From Candidula unifasciata (lineage: Eukaryota; Mollusca; Gastropoda; Stylommatophora; Geomitridae), in NCBI GenBank assembly GCA_905116865.2, contig CAJHNH020000813.1, positions 609,001 through 673,000 on the forward strand: DNA of 64,000 nucleotides, read 5' to 3'. The notes beneath the pieces are model-generated. The model was not told the origin of the DNA. It worked only from the letters and a program-made list of their open reading frames with translations, and did no database searches. Both the position numbers and the translations under genes were made by a program. This document shows, in pieces, positions 31,641 to 42,579 of the stretch (position 1 is its first letter; each line of letters begins with the position of its first letter).

Positions 31641-31874
31641 ATAAGAAGGTCAAAGTCGTGAGGCAAATAGAAGGTGACCAATTCCAGAGGATACCGGACT
31701 CTGACGATATTACAAAGTTCCAATTGCAATTCCGGTCTGAGAAACAAAAATTCTAAACTTGATAATTGTTTTTTTTTTTTAATTACAAAGACCGAACTCT
31801 GGATATGCAATCCTAACAAGTCATGCACATCAAAAGAAAAGGATGAGGACACTATACCTAATGAACTAAAAAGA

Positions 31875-31875
<1 letters not shown>

Positions 31876-31909
<34 letters not shown>
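31876..31909. repeat. Poly-C tract (34)
   Basis: Uninterrupted run of 34 Cs in otherwise AT-rich, unrecognised sequence (31640-32100). Confidence 0.97.
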
Positions 31910-32203
31910 AGAAGAAAAAAAAAATGGACACAGCAGCACAGACGCGACAGCTCACGCATTTCGTAACTCCCAACACCGCAATTGGACCACATTGGTAACT
32001 ATGAACCTCTTTTAACAAGAGAGACAAGATTAAAAATGTAATGGCGTGAACATTTAATAAAATGTACCAACATCTTCAACAGTTTTGCAGGGTTCGTAGA
32101 GTAGATGAGAAGAGGAGGAGTGGCTGAGCAAAGTCCAAGAAAGACCTACATGACAGCACTTGCCTGGCGGGACAGGCCTCAAACTTGCAAACATGAAGTC
32201 CAT

Positions 32204-32205
<2 letters not shown>

Positions 32206-32268
<63 letters not shown>

Positions 32269-32269
32269 G

Positions 32270-32331
<62 letters not shown>
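32206..32331. repeat. (GA)n microsatellite
   Basis: GA dinucleotides interrupted by a CA run at 32269-32283. Confidence 0.95.
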
Positions 32332-32334
<3 letters not shown>

Positions 32335-32521
32335 TGAGAGATGGAGAGAGAGAATTCTGGTTGCTATGTTCGTTTTGCACTTTTATGATGGGTTATTTAT
32401 CAAAGCTGGGGGTGGGGGGGGGGGGGGGGTCATCGCACATACACTCACACAGTTTACATTTTTAAAAATATTACAATAAAGAGGAATAACACATACATTA
32501 CTATACATTCATTAAAGGGAA

Positions 32522-32523
<2 letters not shown>

Positions 32524-32585
<62 letters not shown>
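32524..32585. repeat. (AT)n microsatellite
   Basis: AT run that continues at 33788-33807 on the other side of the putative solo LTR. Confidence 0.95.
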
Positions 32586-32591
<6 letters not shown>

Positions 32592-32602
32592 GTATGTATG
32601 TA

Positions 32603-33787
32603 TGTTGCGCGCTGATTTGGGTAAAGTGTGATATTGTGTGAAGGGACAGTGGTATGCCAGTACTTTCTGTGAGTTCACGGGGGGAATAGTGTCAACATGG
32701 TCCGAGTGTTGAGAAAAGACAAGTGAGAATGTCTATTCATGAACAAGGCGTGCACGCACGAGAGAAAGTGGACGCGTGTGTTACTGTGTAGGGGTTGAAA
32801 GCATGGCTAACGAGATAGAGAAAGTGTGAATTAAGTGACAGCGTGATTCTCAGGTAACATCAGTCATCCACATAAGTGTGATCCTCGAGAACGCCCACAT
32901 GAGCGTGAGTCCCGAGAACACCCACGGGATCATGAGTCACGAGAACGCCCATACAAGCGTGCTTCTCGTGTAATCATCATCCACCTACACGGATTTGAGG
33001 GGGATACATTAGAGGGCTGAGAGGCAATCGAGAAGCAGTCGAGAGAGAAGCGAGAAGAGAGAGAGAGAAATCGAGAGTCAGAGACCAAGTCAGGGTCCGT
33101 GATATCTCTCGCGAGTCTAACAGACAAGAATACCGTACGACTATCAGGCATTTAGGTCTGAGTGAGTGTCGAGGTTGCGGTACTGAACGAAGATATGGTC
33201 CCGCTGGCAAAGTAAGTCCAGGGGACGGAAGGCTCCAGTAGTACCTGTTCTGGGTGGCGACGTAGTGAAACGTAGGGGACCACTACTGAAACAGAACAGG
33301 GGGAAGTGGTGCCGACGAGAGCTGTGTGCTAGAGCGGACTTATGGTAGAAGACCTGTCGGTCATCGGAGCCCTGAAACAAGCTGACGACGGCTGTGTGTT
33401 TTCGGAGTACGGCCAGGAAAGTCCGTCTCCAGTCAGCCGTGTTATATGCTGAAATAATATCAAGGTCCAGGGAATGGGAGAATTCGTCCTGTTCAGCTGT
33501 ACGGCGCATCCAGAGTGTGGGACGCTGTAGTCCTTGGAGCTGTAGTAGTCAAGGAGAGGCCACTACAGATTGAAAGGGTAGAGAGAGCGAGTGAGGACAA
33601 ATGGACGATCGCGAATGTCAACTGTGATCAATAACTACGTCTCTGCATTTGTGTCATGTATCCTGTTAAATAAAATGTATGACGGTGTCATCCTCGTCGA
33701 GTTCTGTTTCTAAGAGAGAAAGCGGAAGGGTACCTGCTAGACACCTGGTAGTGTGCTGACTAGTGGTAACTCATTTAGCACACAACA
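32603..33787 (+). mobile_element. Probable solo LTR (1,185 bp)
   Basis: Begins TGTTGCGCGC and ends GCACACAACA, so the termini are TG...CA and inverted (8 of 10). An AATAAA lies near 33670. Flanks ATGTA and ATATA match at 4 of 5, and an AT microsatellite lies on both sides. No gag, pol or primer-binding site is present, so this would be a solo LTR left by recombination. Superfamily is not determined. Internal minisatellite-like words (CGAGAACGCCCACATGAGCG) repeat at 32885-32970. The 121-codon minus ORF (33144-33509) shows no motif. Confidence 0.6.
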
Positions 33788-33839
33788 ATATATATATATA
33801 TATATATTTACAATATACTATGTACTTTTTATTTTTGTA

Positions 33840-34200
33840 TCCCCCCCTCCCCGTCCCCAAATAAATAGTCAAATAATGAGGGGTGCTTGATTTTTGCTCT
33901 GGTGCCTAGAGTGGAGCAGACAGTGGGGATCACAAATCCCAGTCCTTTCTGTTATGGGATGTGTTGTTGATTTTAATATAAATGCTAACAATAATTTGGA
34001 CAACAGATCTCCCATTTATCTAAAGCCACCTTTCTTAAACATAAATCTTTTTTTTTTTCTTCAGTTTGATCGAACTCATGTTTGTCTTTTTCCCCTTCTA
34101 TTTCTCAAAGTCAGGTTGGGGTGGGGTGGGGTGTGCAGGCGGGGTCTATGCAGCTCAAAGGAGGCATATGAACAGAAGATTTGAACAAAACAATTAAACA
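33840..34200. other. Spacer without recognised features
   Basis: C-, T- and G-rich low-complexity patches (33841-33856, 34048-34058, 34118-34145). Confidence 0.35.
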
Positions 34201-34209
34201 GAACAACAT

Positions 34210-34660
34210 TGCACATATCATCATCAAGTACCTTGCCAACTGGTGTAGGCGATCATGCCTCTCCACGACCTGCAACTGCGTCAGTTCGTGTGACGTTATC
34301 CCTCCATGCTATGATAAAAGATTGTCAAGAATCTTCTCCCTTTTCTCCTAACATGACCAAAAAATGATGACTGTCTCTTTCTGATGTTTGTGACAAGTTG
34401 TCTTCGAGCATTCGCCTCTTTCAAAACATCTGGGTTGCTCTTTTTAGCTGACCATATACATGGTGTATTTTTAATTTCTGTATTTTTTTTAATATCACCG
34501 CTCCTATTTTCGTAATCACCGTCTGTGGAGTTAATGCAATATATACTGCTATAGTGTATCTTTTTTTGGGGTACTGTTTTTCCCACATTACAGCCTAATT
34601 CATAGTCGATTCTACTAGTTATATCATCATCATCAGTTCTCGTTGTGCCTAGTGGCACGT
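34210..34660 (-). mobile_element. 3' end of an RTE-like LINE
   Basis: The minus strand encodes NARRQLVTNIRKRQSSFFGH, VRRKGR, the conserved C-terminal block, followed by a UTR and an ATCATCATC tail shared with 4545-4625. Stops interrupt upstream. Confidence 0.6.
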
Positions 34661-34857
34661 GAGGCTTCAGAGAGGACTTCCCATGCTTTCCTGTCCTGTG
34701 CAGTTTCCCATGTCAAAGATGCCGCACTCAGGTCACATTCCATTGTTTGTCTCCATGTTGTTTTTGGGCGCCCCTGTTTTCTCTTCCCATCATGGGCTTC
34801 CTTTCGGCTTTCACCCATGTTGTTCATGCTGACAGAGGGACTCTGTCCCAAGACCAC
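34633..34857 (-). mobile_element. 3' end of a second LINE
   Basis: Encodes KRKQGRPKTTWRQTMECDLS and ETAQDRKAWEVLSEAS, the usual C-terminus of RTE/BovB-like elements, ending in an AATGATGATGATGATA-type tail. It abuts the previous fragment head to tail. Confidence 0.7.
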
Positions 34858-35389
34858 CGGACGTTTAGAGCACTAGTTATATAGCTAACAGTAAAATGAT
34901 TGCCACTTCTGTTTCAGGGAATAGCGTCACTCATTGTTTACAACAACATTCGAATATACGCCGATAAGGAACACACACATGCTCGCTGAAGATGATGTCA
35001 AGCTCCGTAGCTCCGGCGACAGTTCTTATAAAATAAAAAAAAATCCATAAAATAAAGTTGTTATGAAGCAGGAAGTAGCCGGAAGTGGAGGCGGTCACTG
35101 CAGCTTTTTCGTGGCCACAGAACAGGATGCATACACATGTCGTAGTTGTAACAGACTGAAAGCATGCTCAGAAAGGTGAAGACAGGATTGCTTTGAGCAG
35201 AGTGGCATGCTTCACTTGGAAGGACACGTGTAGTGAGCATACTTTGGATCTTTTCTTCAGGCTATGCCGGCGTGGTGGGGAATAAACAGGCAGACAGACT
35301 GGCTGGATCTGCACTGCTGGGCAGTGAACTGATACACGACAAATAAGTCAGAGCCCTTTGAGAACTAGTAACGATGTCAGAGGAGAAAT

Positions 35390-35760
35390 TAGATTATTAT
35401 GGGCTGCAGAGAATGATGCATATTGGTGTGACTAGAGTGTCTAGCTCAGAGGAAAGACAAGATAAACATACAACCAGACTACGACCGGCATCATGAGAGC
35501 TAATAGACTGAAATGGCTGGGGCATAATGAAATAATGTCAGATGACAGAGAGAAAAACTGTATACACGAGGTATCTGAATGGCCGTAGACTACGAGGTAG
35601 ACCAAGAAGACGATGCAGAGATTATGTCTAGACAGACCTGCAAACACTTAGTGTCAGCAACTGGAAAGAAAAGGCCAACCAGAGAGAAGAGTGGAGGCGG
35701 GTGACATCGGGTGCAGCAATGAACCTGAAGGGCTCGGAATGCTAAGGAAGAAGAACATAC
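35390..35760 (+). mobile_element. 3' end of an RTE-like LINE
   Basis: Encodes GRRLRGRPRRRCRDYV, then LQTLSVSNWKEKANQREEW and RRVTSGA, ending at GGAATGCTAAGGAAGAAGAA. The last 60 bases reappear at 38458-38516. Confidence 0.7.
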
Positions 35761-36089
35761 AGTAAGCTATCCCTTTAGTTTTATGTGATTTTGTTTTGGC
35801 TAATTAGGATGTACGTATCGTAATCGAGAAACCAAACAAAAATTTCAAATTTTGTCCTCTTTCAGCTGCCCGAAGGCCTGCTTTATTCAAGACGGTTTCT
35901 TTGCTATCTGATTGAATTCGATTCTGTGTGGCGATCATTTTCGCCTGTGTTGGGGTATTTGCTGCTGCGTCATGTCTGCTTGATCAGGCTTGGCGGGCGT
36001 ATTCCGTTTTTTTGGGGGGTGAATTTGGCAACCATAAAAAGTGCTGCAATTTTTGCCTGGGGCGGACTAGACCGGGAATGGGCGGGGTT

Positions 36090-36908
36090 TCATCGTGGCT
36101 GTCTTCTGCTATCAGGTCTGGCGATCGAGTGGTGAGCTGTCCGTGAAGATGGCGGCGTGTTTAGTGGGCTCTTTTTAGTGGCTTTAGAATTGGCGATTAC
36201 CTCTTCTGTTGGGCGTACCATGTTTCTTTTGTTTTTGATTTTGCGCGCGTAGTTGATTAAGGGCTGCGTTGAGTTCATCATAGAATCTGTCGCATTTTAT
36301 GCACCTCTCTCTTTCTTCGGGCTGTGGTCATCTTTCTTTTCGAGCTCCTCCCAGTCGTAGCGGATCAAATAGCAGCCACCGCCTTCTTCCATCGCTAGCT
36401 GGTGCGGGTGTACTTGTTTGTGAAAGCATCGTTTGAAGGTCGACCTCGCAGATTTCCCTATCGGTTGCCGCTTTCTTGACTTTCTCACTGGTTGTAGCAT
36501 CTTCTTGGTTTTCGCATTGAGTAGACGGCTGCCGGCACTGGTAGCCTCCTTTTTGGCCCTCTCTTTCTCCTCGAGCGTGTTTCCTGTCTGGGTGACTTCT
36601 GTCTGTAGCTTTTGGGTGGCCTGTTTGAGTTGTGTCACCTCAGTCGAGAGTAGTTCCTGACTTACTCTGATTGCTTTGTAGCTGTTCTGCTCTTCTTCTG
36701 CTGCCTTCTCTTTTTGGGTCTGGATACATGACAGCACGGCCTTGATATCTGACTTGAATTGAGTCATGATTTCTGCCTCCATCCGTTTCTGGGTCTTGAG
36801 TAAGTCTTGGATTAGGTTTCGCAGCCCTGTCATCTCCTCTATTTCCTCAGCTCGCTTGACTTTGTATGCTGCTTTTTCTCTTCTGAATGATTTAATTTCG
36901 GCTTTCAT
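36090..36908 (-). CDS. Jockey-like ORF1 (Gag-like), coiled-coil part
   Basis: The frame 36908-36297 gives 203 residues rich in Glu, Lys and Gln with heptad-like spacing, as in the coiled coil that follows the zinc knuckles in Jockey-type ORF1. Its start follows the knuckle frame ending near 36892, in another phase, so a frameshift has broken one ORF1. A Lys/Pro-rich frame follows at 36281-36090. ORF1 proteins bind element RNA and carry it to the target. Confidence 0.65.
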
Positions 36909-37410
36909 TCTGTAGCTTAGTTGTTTCTGCTGCAGCGACTGGATGTTGGGTTATCCTGGGTACCTTGTACCTCTTTCTGTCTTCTGGTGAAGCGATCCTG
37001 GTGACGGCGGTGGTCATAACTCTCTTAATTCTCTTCAGGTACCGGCATCCAAAGTACCTAGCGCTGTGTCCCTCTGAGCAATTGAAGCACTTTCTGCTGG
37101 GGTTAGGCTTCCTGACGTCTGGATCGACTTTTGCCAGGGGGTACTCCTTAAAGTCATATGGGCCAGAGCAGTAGCGACACCATGGGCTGTTGCGGCAGGT
37201 CGCGGCGGCAGTGTGCCATGCCCTGTTGCAGCGTGAGCACTGAATGATGTCTCCGGTGTAGGCTCCAGGCTGCTGCTTTGGTAGACGGGTGCTGGAGGGT
37301 CCCTGCGCCCCGACTGGGGCGGCTTTAGGTGTTGGCGCCACGAAAGAGGCGGCTTCAGATGCTGGCGGCTTCTGATGTTGGCATCCCTCTGTTAGGTGAG
37401 GGAAACACAG
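36892..37410 (-). CDS. Jockey-like ORF1 (Gag-like), zinc-knuckle part
   Basis: The minus strand encodes CSRCNRAWHTAAATC, CRYCSGPYDFKEYPL and CFNCSEGHSARYFGC, three knuckle-type Cys/His motifs in a row. The second has lost its final Cys (Tyr) and the first has one extra residue. The close relative at 44973-45632 keeps the canonical CCHC pattern. Upstream the frame runs into a SINE. Confidence 0.8.
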   Translation of the reverse strand: MCFPHLTEGCQHQKPPASEAASFVAPTPKAAPVGAQGPSSTRLPKQQPGAYTGDIIQCSRCNRAWHTAAATCRNSPWCRYCSGPYDFKEYPLAKVDPDVRKPNPSRKCFNCSEGHSARYFGCRYLKRIKRVMTTAVTRIASPEDRKRYKVPRITQHPVAAAETTKLQNESRN

Positions 37411-37640
37411 GCTCGGCTCTCTAGCGTAGTTGGCTAAACCTGATTTCGCGGTGACCGGGTGACGAACTCCTTGTGGTCCTTGTTCACTCCCGGGGGTAGG
37501 CAGAAAAGCCACATTTCTCCCAGATTTACGGTATTTATCATGGAAACAAGGCCGAAGGGTTTCGATATCCATAGTACCGAGCCAAAGGGTTAACAACTCA
37601 TGGTTTCTGGATATAAAAAAAAAAAAAAAAAAGAAGAAAG
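37403..37640 (+). mobile_element. tRNA-derived SINE, family C, copy 2
   Basis: A box TAGCGTAGTTGG at 37422-37433, degenerate B box TTGTTCACTCCCGG, body shared with 24076-24327, and a poly-A tail (37615-37632). AGGTGAGGG at both ends may be the duplication. Inserted at the 5' side of the ORF1 on the opposite strand. Confidence 0.85.
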
Positions 37641-37799
37641 AGGGAAAGAAAGAGGTGAGGGCTTGAAGGCAACTTATAAACATCAGAAAGAGAGTCGTCA
37701 TTTGCACTGTTTGTTCATGCAATGAGAAAAAAGAACTGTAACATGTTGGTACCACTGAAAAGATATATGGGGAAAAAGACAAGAAGACCATCTTTTTGT

Positions 37800-37895
37800 C
37801 ATGGCATGGAGGGGTATCAGCCCATGAACTGATTCATGATGCTGTAGATCGCCGATTGTGGAAAGGCATGGTCGTCAACGCCAGTCAGCAAGACA
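37800..37895 (+). mobile_element. LINE 3' fragment
   Basis: Encodes WHGGVSAHELIHDAVDRRLW, KGMVVNASQ, a typical RTE-like C-terminal end. Confidence 0.5.
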
Positions 37896-38039
37896 CTTGA
37901 TAATACATATTTAAGACAAGCAGTGTAACCTACACAACACTTGTACAAGACGCTCAACTGTGGATAGGAAGGTAGTGTGGTTTAAGGTCCTGGCGGTACC
38001 AGACGTTCTTTTCAAAAATGACTTGGGCTCCCAGGTCCA

Positions 38040-38516
38040 TTGAGACAAAAACTGCACAGACAAAAAAAGAGTTAACTGGGAGTAAGCCATGAGGTAGACC
38101 CTCATGGAGAGATAATATTCAGGTAGTCCTACAAACATCAGGAGTCAATAAATGGAAAAAAAAAAAGAAAGCAATTCACAGATTGAACAAACAAACTTTA
38201 TTTTCACAGGGTTACAAACTGGGCACGCAAGCCCGTCTTACATTTGGCCCTTCCAAACACTCATCTTTCACACAGCAATTGTTGCTTATCAATAAAGCAT
38301 GTTATGATTATATAACACTATGCATATTAGGAATATCAAGGAAACAACACACAAAAGCATAGATGGTAAAAGCCTATGCGCACATCCACTCACACATTCA
38401 TTCACTCACTCAGATGCATATACATACAGATAAACACATATATACATGAATGAAGGCAGGTGATATTTGGATCAATGAACCTTGTGGACTCAGAATGCTA
38501 AAGAGGAGGAAGAATG
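38040..38516 (+). mobile_element. LINE 3' end interrupted by a 300-bp insertion
   Basis: 38085-38155 matches 35600-35680, and 38458-38516 matches the end of the same element at 35705-35760. Between them lies unrelated DNA starting with an A run and containing TTTATTTTCACAGGG, a probable nested insertion. Confidence 0.55.
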
Positions 38517-38519
38517 ACA

Positions 38520-39385
38520 CTACACAAGTTTTCCATTAACTTGGTAGAGATTCAGTACCCTCATTAATCAATAACCCCTTGGGAAGCTCAGAAGCTTCTT
38601 TGGAATGACTGCTGCTTGCCGGCCAGAAGGGAATCAAAAGTTATCATCCTCTCTGTTTCTTCCAGTCACACAGCAGTGATCAGCTAAGATCACTAGGTGT
38701 TCTACAACAAGATCCTGGAGCAAACAGTTGGCTTTCTGTGTGAACTGATAGTGTATGACTGAAAGATAAAGATGGTGTTTCAGTAGGTTCTGCAATCAAT
38801 TTAACAGCTCTCTTCTTATTTTCACATTAAGTCGCATCTTCAGATAACTTTGAAAAATGATAATTAAAAAAAAAAAAAAAACTCGCCAGTTTCTTCTTTT
38901 GTCGTCTCACTGATACCATGTAGTTTTGCTGTAAAAAGTCTTCACAGCTAAAACAAATATATTGTAATGTTAGTTATAGTTAATTAGTTGCGTATCTTTA
39001 CAGGATATCGCAAACCCACCTCTAGCATTTTTTGGCTGCCGTGGTTTTTATAGGCAAATTTTACATTCAGTACATTGTAATGTACTCACACTTTATTCCA
39101 GAATGTGTGCACATGAACCTGCCTGCATATTACTACCTGTGCCTATAAGCATTTGCACTTTCCCACGACATGACAGAGATTAACAGTTGGAGACTACTAA
39201 ATCTGCATCATCAGTAAACACAAATTATTACATAGAAATTCAAACTGACCAAGAACTCTGTTGAAATTCTCCCACACTAATTTGGCTATCAAAAGGAGAA
39301 CTGGCCATATATGTTCTGCCACAGTTTACAAACTTTGCAGCCTAACATACTGCTGCAAGAGAGTAGTGCAATGATCCACTGTAAC
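38520..39385. other. Spacer without recognised features
   Basis: AT-rich, no ORF of note, one A run at 38866-38881. Confidence 0.35.
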
Positions 39386-39389
39386 AGTC

Positions 39390-39564
39390 AAGAGACTCTT
39401 TACATTGGGCATATGAGGCCAGACTTGCAGAAAAATTGGTTCTCAATGGGTAATGTGGTCAACATCATGCCTACCACCTTTACTTCCCCTGACTTTTCCG
39501 GGTACCCATTTAAGGCGGGGTAGGCATGGCAGCAAAAGTGCCCCCCCCCCCCCCCCCCCCCCCC
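39390..39564 (-). mobile_element. SINE family A, truncated at a poly-C tract
   Basis: Shares GGGCATATGAGGCCAGAC and CACCTTTACTTCCC blocks with the other copies. The tRNA-like head is replaced by 24 Cs (39541-39564). Confidence 0.55.
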
Positions 39565-39837
39565 ACAACAACAAAAATAAAATAAAATAAACTGTGGAAC
39601 TTAAATTTTCCAGTACAGTGGTAGATAATCAGTACCCATTCGGAGATCACACCCCATATCTTTTGAATAAACATACCTGCGCACGGCAGAGTAAAATGTA
39701 ATGTATGAGCACAGCAAACAGAAAATAATGCACTAATACATGTGAGATGCAACATGGACAGAGCTGATACAATCAATGCTGCACGAATCAGACTGGTGGG
39801 TATTGATAGGTCTCTAAGGGTCACTCAATTATAAAGC

Positions 39838-40007
39838 ATGTCTTCCTTCGAAGTCGGAGTACAGCTGCCCATGAGGCAGGGAAATGAAAAACGGTTGTAC
39901 ACGCAAAAATCAGGTCCAGGTGAAAGCCAAAAGTCCAAGCGGACGATTAACCGGGACCTTCCACTGGAATTCACAGCCGGTGATCGATAAAAAAAAAAAA
40001 AAAAAAG
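39838..40007 (+). mobile_element. SINE-like family B with poly-A tail
   Basis: Starts GCATGTCTTCCTTCGAAGTC and ends CACAGCCGGTGATCGATAAA plus about 17 As. The most diverged copy, lacking the 5' part. Confidence 0.6.
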
Positions 40008-40019
40008 CATGTCTATGCC

Positions 40020-42390
40020 ATCTTTGAGGTCAGTATAGAAGGCATCACCAACTTGTCAAATGGGCCTTCAGTAGAGACACCTTGAGATGGCTGTTGAATA
40101 TCAGAGGTCTGAGCACGCATGAGAATTCCCAGTGTGCAGTGACAATGATTGTGATAATATAACATTATAACATTACATATGATTATAAATATATAATGTG
40201 ATAGTAAATGCCTTTGGAGGTGAACAAAACAAGTTCCAGTGGACTAAGAGGTAAAGAAATGAAGCTGGCATTGGATAAGACACACGCTGAGAAAACCTAA
40301 GAACAATATAACTAAAATGTCTTTGCACTAGACCCCACAGGGGCACAGAAATAAAGGAAACCCCCCCCCCAAAAAAAAACATGGAGAAGGGAGCTAGAAA
40401 GTGCACTTAAAAAGGTCGGGAGGACACAGGGACAGCTGCATGTGATAGCAAAGGATAGAACGACTTGGTGAGAGTTGGTTGAGGGCCTATTCGCCACTGG
40501 TGGTTAGAAAGGCAGAAGAAGAAAAAAATAATGTCTAGCAATAGAAGACCTATTACTGCGATTCTGCCTAAGACAGGAATGGGCCGATGGTAATTTGCTC
40601 CAGGAATGACAGCATTCAGTCTGTTACACAGGAATACTGCACTCAGCTGGTGAACAGCCAAATTGGTTTTGGTAAAAGATCCTTTCATCACATATGGATA
40701 TCTCCACTAATACAAAGCATATTCATTCCCACTCTATGCTAAAAGTGCCAGACATGGACACTCACAACAAACCAGACAAGAAAATTAGTAACCGCTGAAA
40801 TGAGATGTCTGAGAAGGGATGTAGGAATGTCCAATTAGGAATCCTATCACCATGCAAGGGTGCGCCGGCCGAGGATTGCAGTGCTGGGGCTCAAACAAGG
40901 GGCTTGTATGAGAGCTCTGGCTCGGACCTCTTAACACTGGAGGCAACCATAGGTCCCAAGTGTGCGGTGCAGTTCATTTACTACTCCAAAAATCAACTTT
41001 CATCTCTGAGTCATAAAAGTGCAGCGAAAATATGCTATTAACTTTATTGTAACAGTGATGTGACAATGTGCTACTAACTTCAGTGTGTAAAATTTAAACT
41101 ATCAGTGTGTCATTAAATTGAAAGTACTTTTTTAACTTTACCATACCGTGATTCCTTTAAGGATCTCAAGAACAAGCGAGTTAAACCTTTCACTAAAATC
41201 TGCATTATTTCATCCACTGAAATAGCTCACATTTAAATCATTCAAATAGATATTCAATCATCCAAAAAGACATTTCAATCATCCAAACAGACGCTGCAAA
41301 AAATAAGTATCCCAATTTTCACATGCCGGATTCATTTGTCATTACCCACAGGGACAAAGAAACGTACAAAAAGGCCAACCATGGCTATATTGTGTCAGCG
41401 TTGCTAGGCCCAAGATGTATGAGAGGCCCAGAAAAGGAGGTGACAACCAACAAGTACACTTACAATGAGAAGAACACCCTCTGATTTTGGAAAACCAAAG
41501 TACATAGCTAACACCACCAAAATCTCAACAGGCAGAAAACAAGACATCTGTGACAGTACTGATTACAGTCACGTTTATTACAAGAAGGAAAGAAACACAC
41601 AGAGGAATAAGGAGGTATAGAGTCGCTTGAGGATAAGAAGGTCGCTGCGTAGTATAAAATATAGCAACCTTGAGGGCATGGACTTTAGGCGTAGGTGCAG
41701 GGCCAAGCCAGGACATGAACTGTTGTAGGTTAATATACCCATTAATCGCGGAAGGAAGAAACTGGGGTTAAAAGTACACCCAGCATTGTACTAGAAAGAC
41801 AGACAAAGATGCTGGTAGGATGACCTTTAAGGGACAATTGAACTAAGAACGATAGTTGAGAATTTGCATAAACTAATCAGGCTTTGGAAAATTCCCAGAA
41901 AGTAAAACTTGCTAGAGCAGCGTACACCTACCGCAACACAAAGAGAAGATGGCCCAGCTTAGAGAAGTCACGAGGGTATTGACCCAAAAGGAACAATGGA
42001 GGTCTGGAGATTTGGGAGCGGGAATCAGAAAACTAACAGTTTACTTAAGGACGGTGACCGGGGTGAGACAGAGGCCTAATTTGCATAAATTAAAGAGATG
42101 TTGAACTTTGAGTCAGCATGAAGATGTAGGACAAACGGCCAAGGTGAGCGTTACTTAGGGAAAGTATATATGCTAACGCAAGGACTGAGAGAGGCAGATT
42201 GTGCTTAGAGGGTCGACAGGTGCCCATACCGTAAGGTCGACTAGAAGAGTGAAAACGAAGAGACTGATCTGGAAAGTTACATGCGCCCATGAAATAGTAT
42301 AACTTTGAGACTAGAGAAGACAACACAGAGTCTTTCCTGCACATGAAAGTTCACAAGTTACAGGCGCCCTTGCCATAGAATAACTTTGAG
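40020..42390. other. Long spacer, little recognised
   Basis: At 41345-41490 the plus strand, after CATTACCCACAG, stays open as DKETYKKANHGYIVSALLGP and about 30 more residues to a stop; it could be a decayed exon or TE remnant. A tandem CAATCATCCAAA word lies at 41245-41290. Two copies of a 40-bp word (GCGCCC(A/T)TG...ATAACTTTGAGAC) at 42284-42318 and 42363-42396 form a direct repeat just before the U2-like segment. Confidence 0.35.
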
Positions 42391-42401
42391 ACGAGAGAAT
42401 A

Positions 42402-42443
42402 GCCTTTTGGCTAAGATCAAAGTGTAGTATCTGTTCTTATCAG
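42402..42443 (+). ncRNA. U2 snRNA 5' fragment
   Basis: The stretch GCCTTTTGGCTAAGATCAA, an extra A, then GTGTAGTATCTGTTCTTATC and AG equals roughly nucleotides 12-52 of metazoan U2 snRNA apart from the one inserted A. It includes the branch-point-recognising GUAGUA. The first ~11 bases, the Sm site and the 3' stem-loops are absent, so it cannot encode functional U2. A GTCCTTTTCAGGAC hairpin follows, reminiscent of stem-loop IIb. It lies 137 bp upstream of a LINE ORF1. Confidence 0.85.
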
Positions 42444-42579
42444 AGCGGTGTCCTTTTCAGGACGAGCTACCTTTGAGGCGATCAACGAGTCTCGTAACCA
42501 CACCCCACTACCCCGCACATAACCAAATCCTACGACGGAGCAAGCCCCGGACACCAAACCTCTACCACAGCCACCTGAG

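Noticed and set aside
33144..33509. 121-codon minus-strand ORF inside the putative LTR
   Set aside because: No recognisable motif, and the region has better support as an LTR by its termini, polyadenylation signal and flanks.
42402..42560. Complete U2 snRNA gene
   Set aside because: The 5' terminus, Sm site and 3' stem-loops are missing; only an internal 5' segment remains.
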